A stretch of 64,000 bases of DNA from Arenibacter amylolyticus (GTDB lineage Bacteria; Bacteroidota; Bacteroidia; Flavobacteriales; Flavobacteriaceae), in contig NZ_MTAZ01000007.1 of assembly GCF_002150785.1 (NCBI RefSeq), positions 62,001 through 126,000 of the forward strand. The letters run 5' to 3'. Shown here one piece after another: positions 39,101 to 47,461 of the stretch. Both the position numbers and the translations under genes were made by a program. How positions within the stretch are numbered: the stretch's first letter is position 1; each line of letters opens with the position of its first letter. The notes below the pieces were generated by a model. It ran no database searches. It saw only the letters and a list, made by a program, of their open reading frames with translations, and was not told the DNA's origin.

Positions 39101-39221
39101 GCTTAAATCCCATGGTTTTGGAAAACACCAAGACTTTGGGTGCTCCCTCGCGTTTTTTACTGTCGCACCCCATAAATAGCAGCACGGTAATAGAAAGAAA
39201 TAAGGCAAAATAGTTTTTCAT
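36183..39221 (-). CDS. ThuA / sugar dehydrogenase / PKD / cytochrome c fusion lipoprotein
   Basis: A 1012-residue lipoprotein (lipobox ITVLLFMGC, Cys19). About 28-250 is a ThuA-type (glutamine amidotransferase-like) domain with KVLVFSKTMGFKH and GFVGVHAATDTEYDW. About 260-690 is a six-bladed PQQ-type glucose/sorbosone dehydrogenase domain (QREICCHTGGSIAFGPDNLL, YLSTGDNS, GHRNPYRISVD, YDWIRGWMK). About 710-800 is a PKD domain (YLWNLGNGETKETSEPQITYEYTEAG with the WxLGxG core). The C-terminal cytochrome c has CRTCH at about 878-882 and a likely axial Met near 927. The ThuA-sugar-dehydrogenase order is typical of saccharide-degrading Bacteroidota. Periplasmic sugar oxidation with electrons passed to the heme is inferred. 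Monocistronic. Confidence 0.88.
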   Translation of the reverse strand: MKNYFALFLSITVLLFMGCDSKKREGAPKVLVFSKTMGFKHSSIPAGIAAIQKLGEENQFEVDTTKNAAIFTDEGLKKYSAIIFLSTTGNILDAKQEAAFERYIQAGGGFVGVHAATDTEYDWNWYGKLVGAYFHSHPPGAPEADFIIKDPQFMATNMFTDTVWRRSDELYNFKKINPDIQVVMTVDEGSYEGGQNGDFHPMSWYHEYDGGRAFYTALGHTEESFSEDLFLKHLLGGINYAIGKNEKLNYDKVTSQYPPDADRFRKVPLHVGEFFEPTEMAILPNMDVLVSQRRGEVMLYKHATGELSQVGFLDVYHKTLETPGVNAEEGLMGLQKDPDFANNRWIYLFYSPAGDHWVNRLSRFKFENDVLQMDTEQIILEVESQREICCHTGGSIAFGPDNLLYLSTGDNSTPFNEKGVKYINSGFAPLNDLPGKEQYDAQRSSGNTNDLRGKILRIKVNEDGSYSIPEGNLFPEGTPKTRPEIYTMGHRNPYRISVDPKKGYVYWGDVGPDAQKDSLQTRGPRGYDEMNQAREAGNFGWPFFIADNQPYRSYDYATGENGEFFDPEKPINNSRNNTGLKELPKAMPAFAYYPYVVSQEFPQMGTGGRNAMAGPVYYSDIYNGENALPEYYDGKVFVYDWIRGWMKAVSLFPNGEFNKMEPFADQIKLNNLIDMEVAPDGRIYLLEYGSGWFSKNDNSALSYIEYNGGNRPPLVENMEVDKTSGALPLKIVAKVEAMDREQDEMTYLWNLGNGETKETSEPQITYEYTEAGDYFVSVEVRDSKGAAAKSNAVSVVAGNSRPVVAIALTNGDPSFFTPGVPVNYTVSVSDPDGSEILEDNIFVSVDYLESMDEVSLSLGHQEVSAAVTGKALTQSMDCRTCHKELGKSIGPAYTDIAAKYKSDKNAASYLQGVIISGGGGVWGEVTMPAHPNMSQDEARQITAYIQSLADTGQKQKSLPTSGTIRPSNEDKGKVMVISASYTDQGNNNVKPLTGTNSVMLKSNSDSADAAQD

Positions 39222-39595
39222 TTAAATGGTATTTAGTTGAATATTTAGGTGATTGTGATATTTCTGTAGTTCTAAAACAGATTTGGTATCTTAACTGAAA
39301 TTTTAGGGAAAACCCTTCTGTAACTACAGCAAAGACTGTGTTTTTTATGAAACCCACCAAATATAATATTAATTTCAATTCTTTGAAGCTTAGACTTTCT
39401 TATTTTAAAAATCGCATCTGGGCATACCTACTGGGAAGACAAAAATCTCCCTAGGCAACACATCTACCATGGGTCCCACTATTATTATGAATAATAATTA
39501 GACTAAAGCCACTATAGACAGCTTGGTAAGAAAAATTGAATAAATCTAAGGCACCTCTCTTAAAAGACATCAACAAACCAAAAAACCAGCAACCG
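39222..39595. other. Intergenic region between the ThuA fusion and the next gene
   Basis: About 370 bp with no gene, repeat or RNA I can support. Confidence 0.45.
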
Positions 39596-40411
39596 ATGAT
39601 CATCAAAAAACAACACCATTCCCCAGATAAAAGCGTTAACCCCCTCATAGGGATTCTTTTATTTTTAATTTCCATTTTGCTGTTCATTATTACGGTTCCC
39701 TTTGGCTTTGTTTACGGTCTTTTGCACTCCCTGTTTAATAAAGGATTGGTGGGCATTGGGGAGTACCTATTGAAAATGGCAGTCTCCATAGACCAATTGG
39801 GGAATGTGGCCATGCAACACCTCTTAAACCTGGCCTGGGTAAAAAAAGGTGGTTATAAATTTGGCAATAGGGACGAGACCATTTCCAGTGCCTTGGGAAG
39901 AAACAATAAGCTAGATACGTTGACCGGGCTAGGGAGGTTTATCGATAATTTTTTAAATCTAATAGACAGGGACCACTCCTTAAACTCCATAGATTATTAC
40001 ATAGAACCCACACCGGAGATCTTGGATCTAGTTAGTTGGCTATGCATTGTAGATTTTAGGGTATTGGTGCTCTACAATAAAAAAACTGATGCCTTTAGTA
40101 TTCCAGGAGGCTACAAAGTTAAAAGAACCTCGGATGCCAAGGTATTGCAAAGCCATATGCGAGAACTTTTGGGTATAGAGTTGATTATTCCCAGTCTTAC
40201 CTATTTAGGTGTTTTTGAAGCACAGACATCCTTTCCCAAGCCAATAATCTTGGAACGAAAGAACTGTTATACCACTGACTACACTGGAATTATTGCTCCC
40301 AATCCCGCAAATTGGGAAGTGTTTTGGTTCACCTATGAAGATAGGAATAAGCTGAGTGAAGTTGACAAACTCATTTTGGATCATTTAAAAGAAAGCGAAT
40401 CCATACACTGA
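39596..40411 (+). CDS. Membrane-anchored protein with degenerate Nudix-like domain
   Basis: A 271-residue protein from ATG 39596 ([13 protein letters not shown]); the frame extends upstream only through a TTG. One strong hydrophobic segment ([27 protein letters not shown], residues about 18-44) follows a basic start, so the rest is probably cytosolic or periplasmic with one anchor. The C-terminal half resembles a Nudix fold: [30 protein letters not shown] has G-G, R-E and G at the Nudix-box positions but lacks the EExG glutamates, so hydrolysis is unlikely. It may bind a nucleotide or be a sensor. It sits 67 bp upstream of the glucokinase gene on the same strand. Confidence 0.62.
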   Translation: MIIKKQHHSPDKSVNPLIGILLFLISILLFIITVPFGFVYGLLHSLFNKGLVGIGEYLLKMAVSIDQLGNVAMQHLLNLAWVKKGGYKFGNRDETISSALGRNNKLDTLTGLGRFIDNFLNLIDRDHSLNSIDYYIEPTPEILDLVSWLCIVDFRVLVLYNKKTDAFSIPGGYKVKRTSDAKVLQSHMRELLGIELIIPSLTYLGVFEAQTSFPKPIILERKNCYTTDYTGIIAPNPANWEVFWFTYEDRNKLSEVDKLILDHLKESESIH

Positions 40412-40478
40412 GAAGAAGCTCGATAGTGTTATAATTCATTTTTTTTGTTATTTTGCCCAAAACACAATAGACAAATAC

Positions 40479-41231
40479 ATGGAAATCCTCGGAATAGATG
40501 TCGGTGGCTCAGGCATAAAAGGAGCTTTGGTGAATATGGAAACGGGTGAAATGGTTTCGGAACGGTTTAGGATCCCCACCCCAAAATCGCGCAAACCCAA
40601 GGCAATGGCAAAGGTGGTTGCAAAAATTGTTTCCCACTTCAATTATGAAGGTCCCATAGGTTGTGGTTTTCCAACGGTAATAAAAAAAGGGGTGTGCAAA
40701 ACCCCCGGAAACCTGCACCCAAAATGGCAGGGAACAAAAGTAGACGAACTCTTTAGCGAGGCTACGGGCTTACCAGTAACCGTGGTAAACGATGCGGACG
40801 CTGCTGGTTACGCCGCCCTTAATTACGGAGTAGGCAAAGGAAAAGAAGGTTTGGTGGTAATGATCACTATAGGCACTGGACTAGGGAGTGGGGCTTTTTT
40901 AAATGGAAAGCTAATCCCCAACTTCGAATTGGGCCAGATACCTTATAAGAAATATGAAAAAATAGAATTGTGGGCAGCAGCCTCGGCCAAGGAACGCGAA
41001 AACCTCAGCTATAAAAAATGGGGCAAGCGCTTTAATACCTTTCTAGAATACGTGGATTTAATTATCTCCCCAGACCTAATTATTTTGGGCGGAGGCACCT
41101 CCAAAGATTGGGATCAATTTAAGGAGTACATCACCATAAGCACCCCTGTAGTTCCCTCCCTTTTACGAAACCACGCAGGAATTATAGGAGCTGCAGCCGC
41201 AGCCTATGAGAAAGAACAGTTTAAACTTTAG
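40479..41231 (+). CDS. ppgK: Polyphosphate glucokinase (ROK family)
   Basis: A 250-residue ROK-family kinase. [18 protein letters not shown] is the phosphate-1/ATP or polyphosphate loop; [35 protein letters not shown] is the catalytic Asp plus the second phosphate motif. [23 protein letters not shown] is characteristic of PpgK-type polyphosphate-glucose phosphotransferases, which transfer phosphate from polyphosphate (and often ATP) to glucose. The zinc-binding cysteine set of other ROK kinases is absent. Upstream is a Nudix-like gene; a strong bidirectional terminator separates it from typA, which comes from the other side. Assignment to poly-P rather than ATP use is by family. Confidence 0.85.
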   Translation: MEILGIDVGGSGIKGALVNMETGEMVSERFRIPTPKSRKPKAMAKVVAKIVSHFNYEGPIGCGFPTVIKKGVCKTPGNLHPKWQGTKVDELFSEATGLPVTVVNDADAAGYAALNYGVGKGKEGLVVMITIGTGLGSGAFLNGKLIPNFELGQIPYKKYEKIELWAAASAKERENLSYKKWGKRFNTFLEYVDLIISPDLIILGGGTSKDWDQFKEYITISTPVVPSLLRNHAGIIGAAAAAYEKEQFKL

Positions 41232-41266
41232 GAGTGGTGCTTTAGCATCCAATCCCATTGAGATAA

Positions 41267-41300
41267 AAAAATCCCCAAAACCATGGTTTTGGGGATTTTT
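41267..41300. terminator. Bidirectional terminator between ppgK and typA
   Basis: A perfect palindrome, AAAAATCCCCAAAACC / GGTTTTGGGGATTTTT with a 2-nt centre, with T-run on both sides. It lies 36 bp past the ppgK stop and 23 bp past the typA stop. Confidence 0.9.
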
Positions 41301-41322
41301 ACTTTTGAATAGTATTATCTAC

Positions 41323-43122
41323 TTAGTCGATCTTATTACGCTTACGCTCATTCTCGGTTAAGTATATTTTCCTAATACGCAAATGGTTAGGAGTAACCTC
41401 TACATATTCGTCCTTCTGGATATATTCTAAAGCCTCTTCCAAAGAAAACTTAATAGCAGGTACAATCTTTGCCTTATCGTCTGCTCCTGCGGAACGAACG
41501 TTAGAGTGCTTTTTAGATTTGGTGATATTAACCGTCATATCATCTTGTCTGGAGTTTTCCCCAATCACCTGACCTTCGTAAATATCTTCACCTGGATCTA
41601 CAAAGAATTTACCTCTTTCCTGTAATTTATCAATAGAGTAAGGAATGGCTTTACCGGTCTCCATGGAAACCAATGATCCATTCTGTCTCTGTGGAATTTC
41701 GCCCTTCATTGGTTGATATTCCAAGAAACGGTGCGTTACAATAGCCTCTCCAGCGGTAGCGGTAAGCAATTGGTTTCTTAAGCCAATAATACCACGGGAT
41801 GGAATGATAAACTCACAGAGCATACGGTCGCCTCTTGCTTCCATACTGGTCATCTCCCCTTTTCGGATAGATACCATTTCTACTGCTTTCCCGGAAACCC
41901 CTTCTGGAAGATCTATCGTAAGCTGCTCAATAGGCTCACATTTAACTCCATCTATTTCCTTGATAATTACCTGTGGCTGGCCAATTTGAAGCTCATAACC
42001 TTCTCTTCTCATAGTTTCTATAAGAACTGAAAGGTGCAATACCCCTCTACCAAAAACCAAGAACTTATCTGCACTGTCGGTTGCATTTACCCGTAGTGCT
42101 AAGTTCTTCTCCAATTCACGTTGTAAACGATCATTGATATGCCTAGAAGTAACATATTTTCCATCTTTTCCAAAGAAGGGACTATCATTAATGGTGAACA
42201 ACATACTCATAGTAGGTTCATCAATGGAAATAGTAGTTAATTTCTCCGGATTTTCTATATCGGCAACGGTATCTCCAATATCGAAACCTTCTAGGCCTAC
42301 GATAGCACAGATATCCCCAACAGCTACTTCCTTCACTCTTAATCTACCAACACCTTCAAAGGTAAATAACTCCTTTATTTTAGACTTCACTATGGTTCCG
42401 TCCCTTTTTACCAAGGATACTTGCTGACCTTCTTTTAAACCACCTCTTTGCAGCCTACCGATGGCAACCCTCCCGGTAAAGGAAGAGTAATCCAATGAAG
42501 TGATCAACATTTGGGTATTTCCTTCTTCGGCCTTAAAAGTTGGAATATGCTCTATAACCATATCCAATAAGGGCTCTAAATTTTCAGTTGGCTTCTGCCA
42601 ATCCGTACTCATCCAATTGTTCTTTGCAGAACCATATACCGTTGGAAAATCTAACTGCCATTCCTCGGCACCTAGTTCGAACATTAGGTCGAATACTTTT
42701 TCATGAACTTCATCAGGAGTACAGTTCTCCTTATCCACTTTATTTACTACTACACAAGGCTTAAGCCCTAAGTCTATCGCTTTTTGAAGCACAAATCTTG
42801 TCTGTGGCATTGGGCCTTCAAAGGCATCCACTAATAGGAGCACCCCATCGGCCATATTCAATACACGCTCTACTTCACCACCAAAATCGGCGTGACCAGG
42901 GGTATCAATGATATTGATCTTGGTCCCTTTGTAGTTTACTGCAACGTTTTTAGAGGTAATGGTTATCCCTCTTTCACGTTCCAGATCGTTGTTATCTAGT
43001 ATTAGATCGCCAGTGATCTGGTTTTCCCTGAACAATTGGCAATGGTGCATAATCTTGTCTACCAAGGTGGTTTTACCGTGGTCTACGTGGGCAATAATAG
43101 CTATGTTTTTTGTTGCTGACAT
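41323..43122 (-). CDS. typA: Translational GTPase TypA/BipA
   Basis: A 599-residue GTPase. G1 is [10 protein letters not shown] (about 11-20), G2 and switch [16 protein letters not shown]3 [15 protein letters not shown]4 NKVDKEN. Domains II and V follow, with the BipA-specific C-terminus ([18 protein letters not shown], then [14 protein letters not shown]). TypA binds the 70S ribosome and helps large-subunit assembly and stress responses. Length and domains are normal. A TATCTTTG box upstream suits a promoter. It is convergent with ppgK through a strong terminator and is followed by nothing else. Confidence 0.96.
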   Translation of the reverse strand: MSATKNIAIIAHVDHGKTTLVDKIMHHCQLFRENQITGDLILDNNDLERERGITITSKNVAVNYKGTKINIIDTPGHADFGGEVERVLNMADGVLLLVDAFEGPMPQTRFVLQKAIDLGLKPCVVVNKVDKENCTPDEVHEKVFDLMFELGAEEWQLDFPTVYGSAKNNWMSTDWQKPTENLEPLLDMVIEHIPTFKAEEGNTQMLITSLDYSSFTGRVAIGRLQRGGLKEGQQVSLVKRDGTIVKSKIKELFTFEGVGRLRVKEVAVGDICAIVGLEGFDIGDTVADIENPEKLTTISIDEPTMSMLFTINDSPFFGKDGKYVTSRHINDRLQRELEKNLALRVNATDSADKFLVFGRGVLHLSVLIETMRREGYELQIGQPQVIIKEIDGVKCEPIEQLTIDLPEGVSGKAVEMVSIRKGEMTSMEARGDRMLCEFIIPSRGIIGLRNQLLTATAGEAIVTHRFLEYQPMKGEIPQRQNGSLVSMETGKAIPYSIDKLQERGKFFVDPGEDIYEGQVIGENSRQDDMTVNITKSKKHSNVRSAGADDKAKIVPAIKFSLEEALEYIQKDEYVEVTPNHLRIRKIYLTENERKRNKID

Positions 43123-43163
43123 AAATGATTTTTATTTGCACTTAATTCTATTAAATGCGGGCG

Positions 43164-43171
43164 CAAAGATA
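43164..43171 (-). promoter_or_regulatory. Putative -7 box of typA
   Basis: TATCTTTG on the minus strand, about 42 bp before the typA ATG; matches TAnnTTTG. The -33 region has CTTTTC rather than TTTG. Confidence 0.4.
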
Positions 43172-43344
43172 CGCATTTTTTTTCCGCTGACTAGAAAAGG
43201 TTTATTTTTCTTATCTGATTGATACTGAATATGTTTAAGCGGCTTTCTCCTGTTATTTTCAAGCGAGGCGTTAGATTAAGATTTTTCGCGCAAAAATCAA
43301 CACAAATCACTGTGTGCCAAATATTTAAAAACAACCACTCTTTT

Positions 43345-43833
43345 TTAATCTTGTTCATCTGCGGAAGGCCCATAGGTTGCAGGAACGGATTGCCCCAATA
43401 ATCTGAGGTACACCCCCAATTGCGCTCTGTGGTGTGGAATTTGGTTGAGCACCATCCCCCTCAACACCTGATACTTGGGCATTTCCATCACCGTTTGTCC
43501 GCCTTGAAGCATTTTCCAATTCTTATCATATTCTTCATTAGGCACTCGGAGGGAGTCTATGGCCTTTTCGGTAGTGGCCCTAAGCGTATTGACCATATCG
43601 TCCACAGAATCGTTAATAGGCGGCACATAGTTATCCATTGACATTTCATCCTGGTCCATGGTACCAATAACCCAACTCGGAATTTCCGCCAAATGGCTCC
43701 CCAATTGTTTAAGCGTCATGGATTTTTCGTGTGGTCGCCAGTCCAACTTATCCTTTGGGATACGCTTTAGGAACTTTTCTGTTAAAGCGACTTCGTGTTT
43801 TAATTCCGGAACCAATAATTTATGTATTTCCAT
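43345..43833 (-). CDS. DinB family metal-binding protein
   Basis: A 162-residue four-helix DinB/YfiT-type protein. The metal ligands are His residues in LKQLGSHLAEIPSWV and HHRAQLGVYLRLL near the C-terminus, plus an early helix starting KHEVALTEKFLKRIPKDKLDWRPH. DinB-like proteins bind a divalent metal and include thiol-S-transferases as well as proteins of unknown use. The DWRPHEKSMTLKQLGSHL core is diagnostic. It is a stand-alone gene between typA and kdsA, which run in different directions. Confidence 0.88.
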   Translation of the reverse strand: MEIHKLLVPELKHEVALTEKFLKRIPKDKLDWRPHEKSMTLKQLGSHLAEIPSWVIGTMDQDEMSMDNYVPPINDSVDDMVNTLRATTEKAIDSLRVPNEEYDKNWKMLQGGQTVMEMPKYQVLRGMVLNQIPHHRAQLGVYLRLLGQSVPATYGPSADEQD

Positions 43834-43983
43834 GATTATATAATTTAAGGTTATCCTATTAATTTACGATTTTTAGGTGAGATTAAAGCCCCTATGGGGA
43901 TTAAAAAAGACCTAGGAGACCACTGCATTTCTCACTCCAATGCGATCCGGGCGAATTTGGAATAAATAACGCAATCAAATCCC

Positions 43984-43991
43984 TATCTTTG
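43984..43991 (+). promoter_or_regulatory. Putative -7 box of kdsA
   Basis: TATCTTTG, 18 bp before the ATG. A TTTG at 43956..43959 is 24 bp upstream, longer than the usual 19-20. Confidence 0.4.
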
Positions 43992-44008
43992 CAACAAAAT
44001 AATAACTG

Positions 44009-44830
44009 ATGGATTTAGCGTTAATACCACAAATAAAACACCACCAAAGCAATAATTTTTTCCTTCTCTGCGGCCCCTGTGCCATTGAAGGGGAAGATAT
44101 GGCCATGCGAATTGCAGAGCAGGTGGTGAGCATTACCGATAAACTAAAAATACCCTATGTTTTTAAGGGGAGTTTTAAGAAAGCTAACCGTAGTAGGGTA
44201 GATTCTTTTACGGGCATAGGCGATGAGAAGGCATTAAAGATTCTTAGAAAAGTTTCCGAAACCTTTAAAGTGCCCACCATTACGGATATCCATGAAGTAT
44301 CCGATGCCCATATGGCAGCAGAATATGTAGACATTCTTCAGATTCCCGCTTTTTTGGTACGACAGACAGATTTGGTGGTTGCCGCCGCTGAGACTGGAAA
44401 GACCATCAACCTTAAAAAGGGACAGTTTATGAGTCCGGAAAGCATGAAGCATGCCGCACAAAAGGTACTGGACAGTAACAATAGTCAGGTTATGGTGACC
44501 GATAGGGGTACCATGTTTGGGTATCAGGACATGATTGTAGACTTCCGCGGCATACCCACCATGAAACAATTTGCACCCGTGGTATTGGATGTAACCCACT
44601 CCCTACAACAGCCCAATCAGGCTTCAGGGGTAACTGGGGGAAGACCAGATATGATAGAAACCATTTCTAGAGCTGGAATTGCTACTGGGGTAGACGGAAT
44701 TTTTATGGAAACCCATTTTGATCCCGCTTCTGCCAAGAGTGATGGTGCTAATATGTTGCACTTGGATCATTTGGAAAAGTTGCTGACCAACCTAGTGGCC
44801 CTTCGGAAAACAGTGAACGAATTGAAATAA
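44009..44830 (+). CDS. kdsA: 3-deoxy-8-phosphooctulonate synthase (Kdo8P synthase)
   Basis: A 273-residue enzyme that condenses phosphoenolpyruvate with arabinose 5-phosphate to Kdo 8-phosphate, first step toward the Kdo of lipid A-core. Key parts are CGPCAIEGED, KGSFKKANRS, GQFMSPESMKHAAQK, TDRGTMFGYQDM, DVTHSLQQPNQ and FMETHFDPASAKSDG. The Cys of GPCAIE (Cys24), the His of THS, Glu of METH and Asp of SDG are the four ligands of the metal-dependent class (as in Aquifex), unlike the Asn of E. coli KdsA. A -7-like box precedes it and a strong terminator follows. Function is confident. Confidence 0.95.
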   Translation: MDLALIPQIKHHQSNNFFLLCGPCAIEGEDMAMRIAEQVVSITDKLKIPYVFKGSFKKANRSRVDSFTGIGDEKALKILRKVSETFKVPTITDIHEVSDAHMAAEYVDILQIPAFLVRQTDLVVAAAETGKTINLKKGQFMSPESMKHAAQKVLDSNNSQVMVTDRGTMFGYQDMIVDFRGIPTMKQFAPVVLDVTHSLQQPNQASGVTGGRPDMIETISRAGIATGVDGIFMETHFDPASAKSDGANMLHLDHLEKLLTNLVALRKTVNELK

Positions 44831-44876
44831 ATTTCCTTGGCTTATTATTAGACTACAAGCCTAGGACTTATCTCAT

Positions 44877-44909
44877 AGCCCTATTGCCTATAATAATGGC
44901 AATAGGGCT
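44877..44909 (+). terminator. Rho-independent terminator after kdsA
   Basis: AGCCCTATTGCC / GGCAATAGGGCT with a 9-nt loop, followed by ATTAATTTT. It lies 46 bp past the stop. Confidence 0.85.
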
Positions 44910-45083
44910 ATTAATTTTCACCCCTCTCCCCCTACATTTCTACCATTTATACGGTTTCCCCATCCATCCATACAACCAGCACTCCAGAATAATCTAAATT
45001 CCTTAACTTAAAGAGACCATGGTGCCTAGCTGACTATTGCAATCCCCAATAAAAGGTGCATGCGACTTTAACAACGGAAGCTT

Positions 45084-45443
45084 ATGAAGACTATCCATAT
45101 CCCTTGTATTATTTTTATGGTTCTAAGTATGGTGATTAGCACGTCCTGTGTTAGCACCCGGGTAGAGGCAAGTCCCTACCAGGATAGCGTGGAAAACTTG
45201 GAATGCAGAAAAGAATCGAGCTGGAGCTACTACTGGGGTTTAAAGCAAAAAAGGGTCGATGCCAATCCCGAGGTAGCTGGCAACCCTTGCCCCTGCCGAG
45301 AAGGGGCCCTTTCCTGGGTGGTAGTCAAGACATCTTTTACGGACTTCCTACTAAGCTCCATCACACTGGGCATCGTAAATCACCGTACCGTCACTTATGG
45401 ATGCGCAAGACCCACCGATGGTGATGGTAATATGGATAACTAA
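45084..45443 (+). CDS. Bor-like small lipoprotein
   Basis: A 119-residue protein. The start MKTIHIPCIIFMVLSMVISTSCV has a hydrophobic run and a lipobox ending at Cys22. The mature domain contains SYYWGLKQKRVDANPEV and, near the end, LLSSITLGIVNHRTVTYGCA, which resembles the Bor/Iss-type pattern (a short beta-rich lipoprotein with LGIxTPRTVxxxC). This likeness is by eye. The next gene (FAD oxidoreductase) starts 11 bp after the stop, so the pair is probably an operon. Function unknown; the Bor likeness does not prove serum resistance. Confidence 0.6.
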   Translation: MKTIHIPCIIFMVLSMVISTSCVSTRVEASPYQDSVENLECRKESSWSYYWGLKQKRVDANPEVAGNPCPCREGALSWVVVKTSFTDFLLSSITLGIVNHRTVTYGCARPTDGDGNMDN

Positions 45444-45454
45444 ACACCCACAAA

Positions 45455-47029
45455 ATGACTCCTACAGGAATAGATCCACTTCCCATACAACAATGGTCCA
45501 ACAAGCACCAGAATTTCACCCATAACCTAGTACCAAATACCTCCTTTAAGCTTTGGAATCCCCCTGCCGCTACCTATAGAGATCGCTACTTGGCCACGAC
45601 CAGGAATTTTCAATGGTTGATTCAAAATGCGATTACAAAAAATCACAAAATTAGGGCCATGGGCAGCGGCTGGTCCTTTACAAAAGTAGGAGTTACAGAA
45701 GGCGGATTGATAGATACCGCCGGCCTAAACTTTTCCTTCCCTATTTCTACCAATTATGTGAACCCAAGCTATGCTAAAAAGCCTGAAGACCTTTACTTTT
45801 TACAGTGCGGCGCCATTATTCACGAGATTAACACCCGCCTATCCTCAAAGGTTCCACAGCGCTCTATAAAGGCATCCGGGGCAAGCAACGGACAGACCAT
45901 AGCCGGTGCCCTGTCTACCTGCACCCATGGGGCTGCCTTTAATGTGGGAGCGGTGCCCGATTTTGTAGTAGGACTTCATATAATTACGGGGGCTAACAAA
46001 CATATTTGGTTAGAACGAGCCTCCTATCCCGTGGCCTCCCCACAATTTGTAAATTGGCTGGATGCGGAATTGGTTCAGGACGACGCCCTGTTTAACGCGG
46101 CATTGGTGAGCTTTGGCAGTTTTGGATTTATCCACGGGGTACTAATAGAGACCGAACCACAGTTTCTGCTTACAGAACATAGAATAGGGAATTTACCCTA
46201 TAACAGCGCCCTTAAGACAGCCATGAGCACCTTAAACTTCTCAGGGCTGAACCTACCGGGTGTGGGACAGCATGGGGAAATGTATCATTTTGAGGTATTG
46301 TTCAATATTCACAATTTTGAAACCAACAATCCGGACAAGGGGGCCTTTATAAAATATATGTTTAAAAAACCTTTTCAACTCCCCCACACTCCCTTGCAAA
46401 GGGGAAACGATTTCACCTATGGGGACGACCTGTTAGGGATTATTTCAACGGTATTGGATAAGCTACCCGGGTCTGGATTGGCCATTCCCGCGATGGTGAA
46501 TTTGATGTTTGGATTGGCATTTAAACCAGAGCCACCCCGTATTGGGACCGTTAGGGAAATTTTTAATTACACAAAATTTAGAGGTAAGGTGGCCAGTGCA
46601 GCTATGGCCATAGACATTGCCGATGCCCCACGGGCAGTAGAACTGTTGGTGGAGGTAAATAAGCAAAAGCCCTTTCCTGGCGGACTTTCCCTACGCTATG
46701 TGAACGGTACTAAGGCTACACTGGGCTTTACCAAGTTCCCAAAAACCTGCGTTTTGGAAATGGACGGCGTAGACGGTCAATCCGCACGGGACTACTACCA
46801 GGCGGTATGGAAGAAATTGGAACAGGAACAGATTCCCTATACCTTGCATTGGGGAAAGATCAATTTTAATTTAAACGAGACGCGACTAAAACAAATGTAC
46901 GGCAGCTCACAAGTAGATGCTTGGATAGATGCCCGCAACAGTTTATTGGATCCTGCCACCATGCAGGTTTTTAACAGTGGATTCTTACAACAATGCGGCT
47001 TGGATAAAGTCCATGGTGCCATTGTATAG
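45455..47029 (+). CDS. FAD-binding (PCMH-type) oxidoreductase, lactone-oxidase-like
   Basis: A 524-residue VAO/PCMH-family flavoprotein. The FAD segment is IRAMGSGWSFTKVG, GGLIDTAGLNFSF and GASNGQTIAGALSTCTHGAAF, with the conserved His of THG. The C-terminal half has SLRYVNGTKATLGFTKFPKTCVLEMDG and, near the end, YTLHWGKINF, which is close to the WGK motif of aldonolactone/alditol oxidases. Relatives include L-gulonolactone oxidase, D-arabinono-lactone oxidase and cholesterol-type oxidases; the substrate is unclear. No signal peptide. Follows a Bor-like lipoprotein gene by 11 bp. Family assignment is firm, substrate not. Confidence 0.85.
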   Translation: MTPTGIDPLPIQQWSNKHQNFTHNLVPNTSFKLWNPPAATYRDRYLATTRNFQWLIQNAITKNHKIRAMGSGWSFTKVGVTEGGLIDTAGLNFSFPISTNYVNPSYAKKPEDLYFLQCGAIIHEINTRLSSKVPQRSIKASGASNGQTIAGALSTCTHGAAFNVGAVPDFVVGLHIITGANKHIWLERASYPVASPQFVNWLDAELVQDDALFNAALVSFGSFGFIHGVLIETEPQFLLTEHRIGNLPYNSALKTAMSTLNFSGLNLPGVGQHGEMYHFEVLFNIHNFETNNPDKGAFIKYMFKKPFQLPHTPLQRGNDFTYGDDLLGIISTVLDKLPGSGLAIPAMVNLMFGLAFKPEPPRIGTVREIFNYTKFRGKVASAAMAIDIADAPRAVELLVEVNKQKPFPGGLSLRYVNGTKATLGFTKFPKTCVLEMDGVDGQSARDYYQAVWKKLEQEQIPYTLHWGKINFNLNETRLKQMYGSSQVDAWIDARNSLLDPATMQVFNSGFLQQCGLDKVHGAIV

Positions 47030-47263
47030 CTTTAAAGTTTTATAGCTTTGGCTAAAGCCCTTGCCTATATAAACCCCCAAATCCCCGCGATAAATCGCAG
47101 GGCCATTCAATTCTACCAAGATGGGTATTTGGTTAAGAGGTTATGAAGTTATAGGGTAAAGTGATTAATAAGAAGTTCAATTTCTATCAGGGACGCAACA
47201 TACTGCCAACTAGCAACTGAGCCCCTCTCATTATTCCATACTTTGTATTAAATACTATCAAAA
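47030..47263. other. Repeat-rich intergenic region
   Basis: No gene. The sequence near 47185 (TCTATCAGGGACGC) and CATACTTTGTATTAAATACT resemble the leaders of the repeats at 7.2-7.9 kb. Confidence 0.5.
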
Positions 47264-47324
47264 ATCCCTCCGCTTTGCTCCTTCAGGCAAACCACCTCCC
47301 ATTGTCTAAAGGGAGGAGCTTTTG
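47264..47324 (+). repeat. CCTCCC hairpin repeat, copy 3
   Basis: ATCCCTCCGCTTTGC, CAGGCAAACCACCTCCC, loop ATTGTCTAAA, GGGAGGAGCTTTTG. Same family as 7280..7338 and 7762..7821. Confidence 0.7.
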
Positions 47325-47380
47325 CTAATTCCTTGCAGTGTGTGATAGGTAAAAAGTGTATCTAAATTCCAATCCTATTT

Positions 47381-47461
47381 ACCTACTACTGACACCTGAC
47401 TACTGATTACTGAAGTAATTGATCACTGAAAAAAACTGCTCACTGCTCACCGATTACTGAC
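47381..47461 (+). repeat. Short-period ACTGACTACTGA-type tract
   Basis: Tandem-like runs of CTGATTACTGA and CTGCTCACTGCTCACCGATTACTGACTACTGA, ending inside the last codons of the saccharopine-dehydrogenase-like gene. The CACCGATTAC block is shared with the 58-bp repeats near 7.7-7.9 kb. Confidence 0.6.

Noticed and set aside
39222-39595. A start of the membrane Nudix-like protein at TTG 39536
   Set aside because: TTG starts are rare here and the 20 extra codons have no protein features; the ATG at 39596 directly precedes the basic segment before the TM helix.
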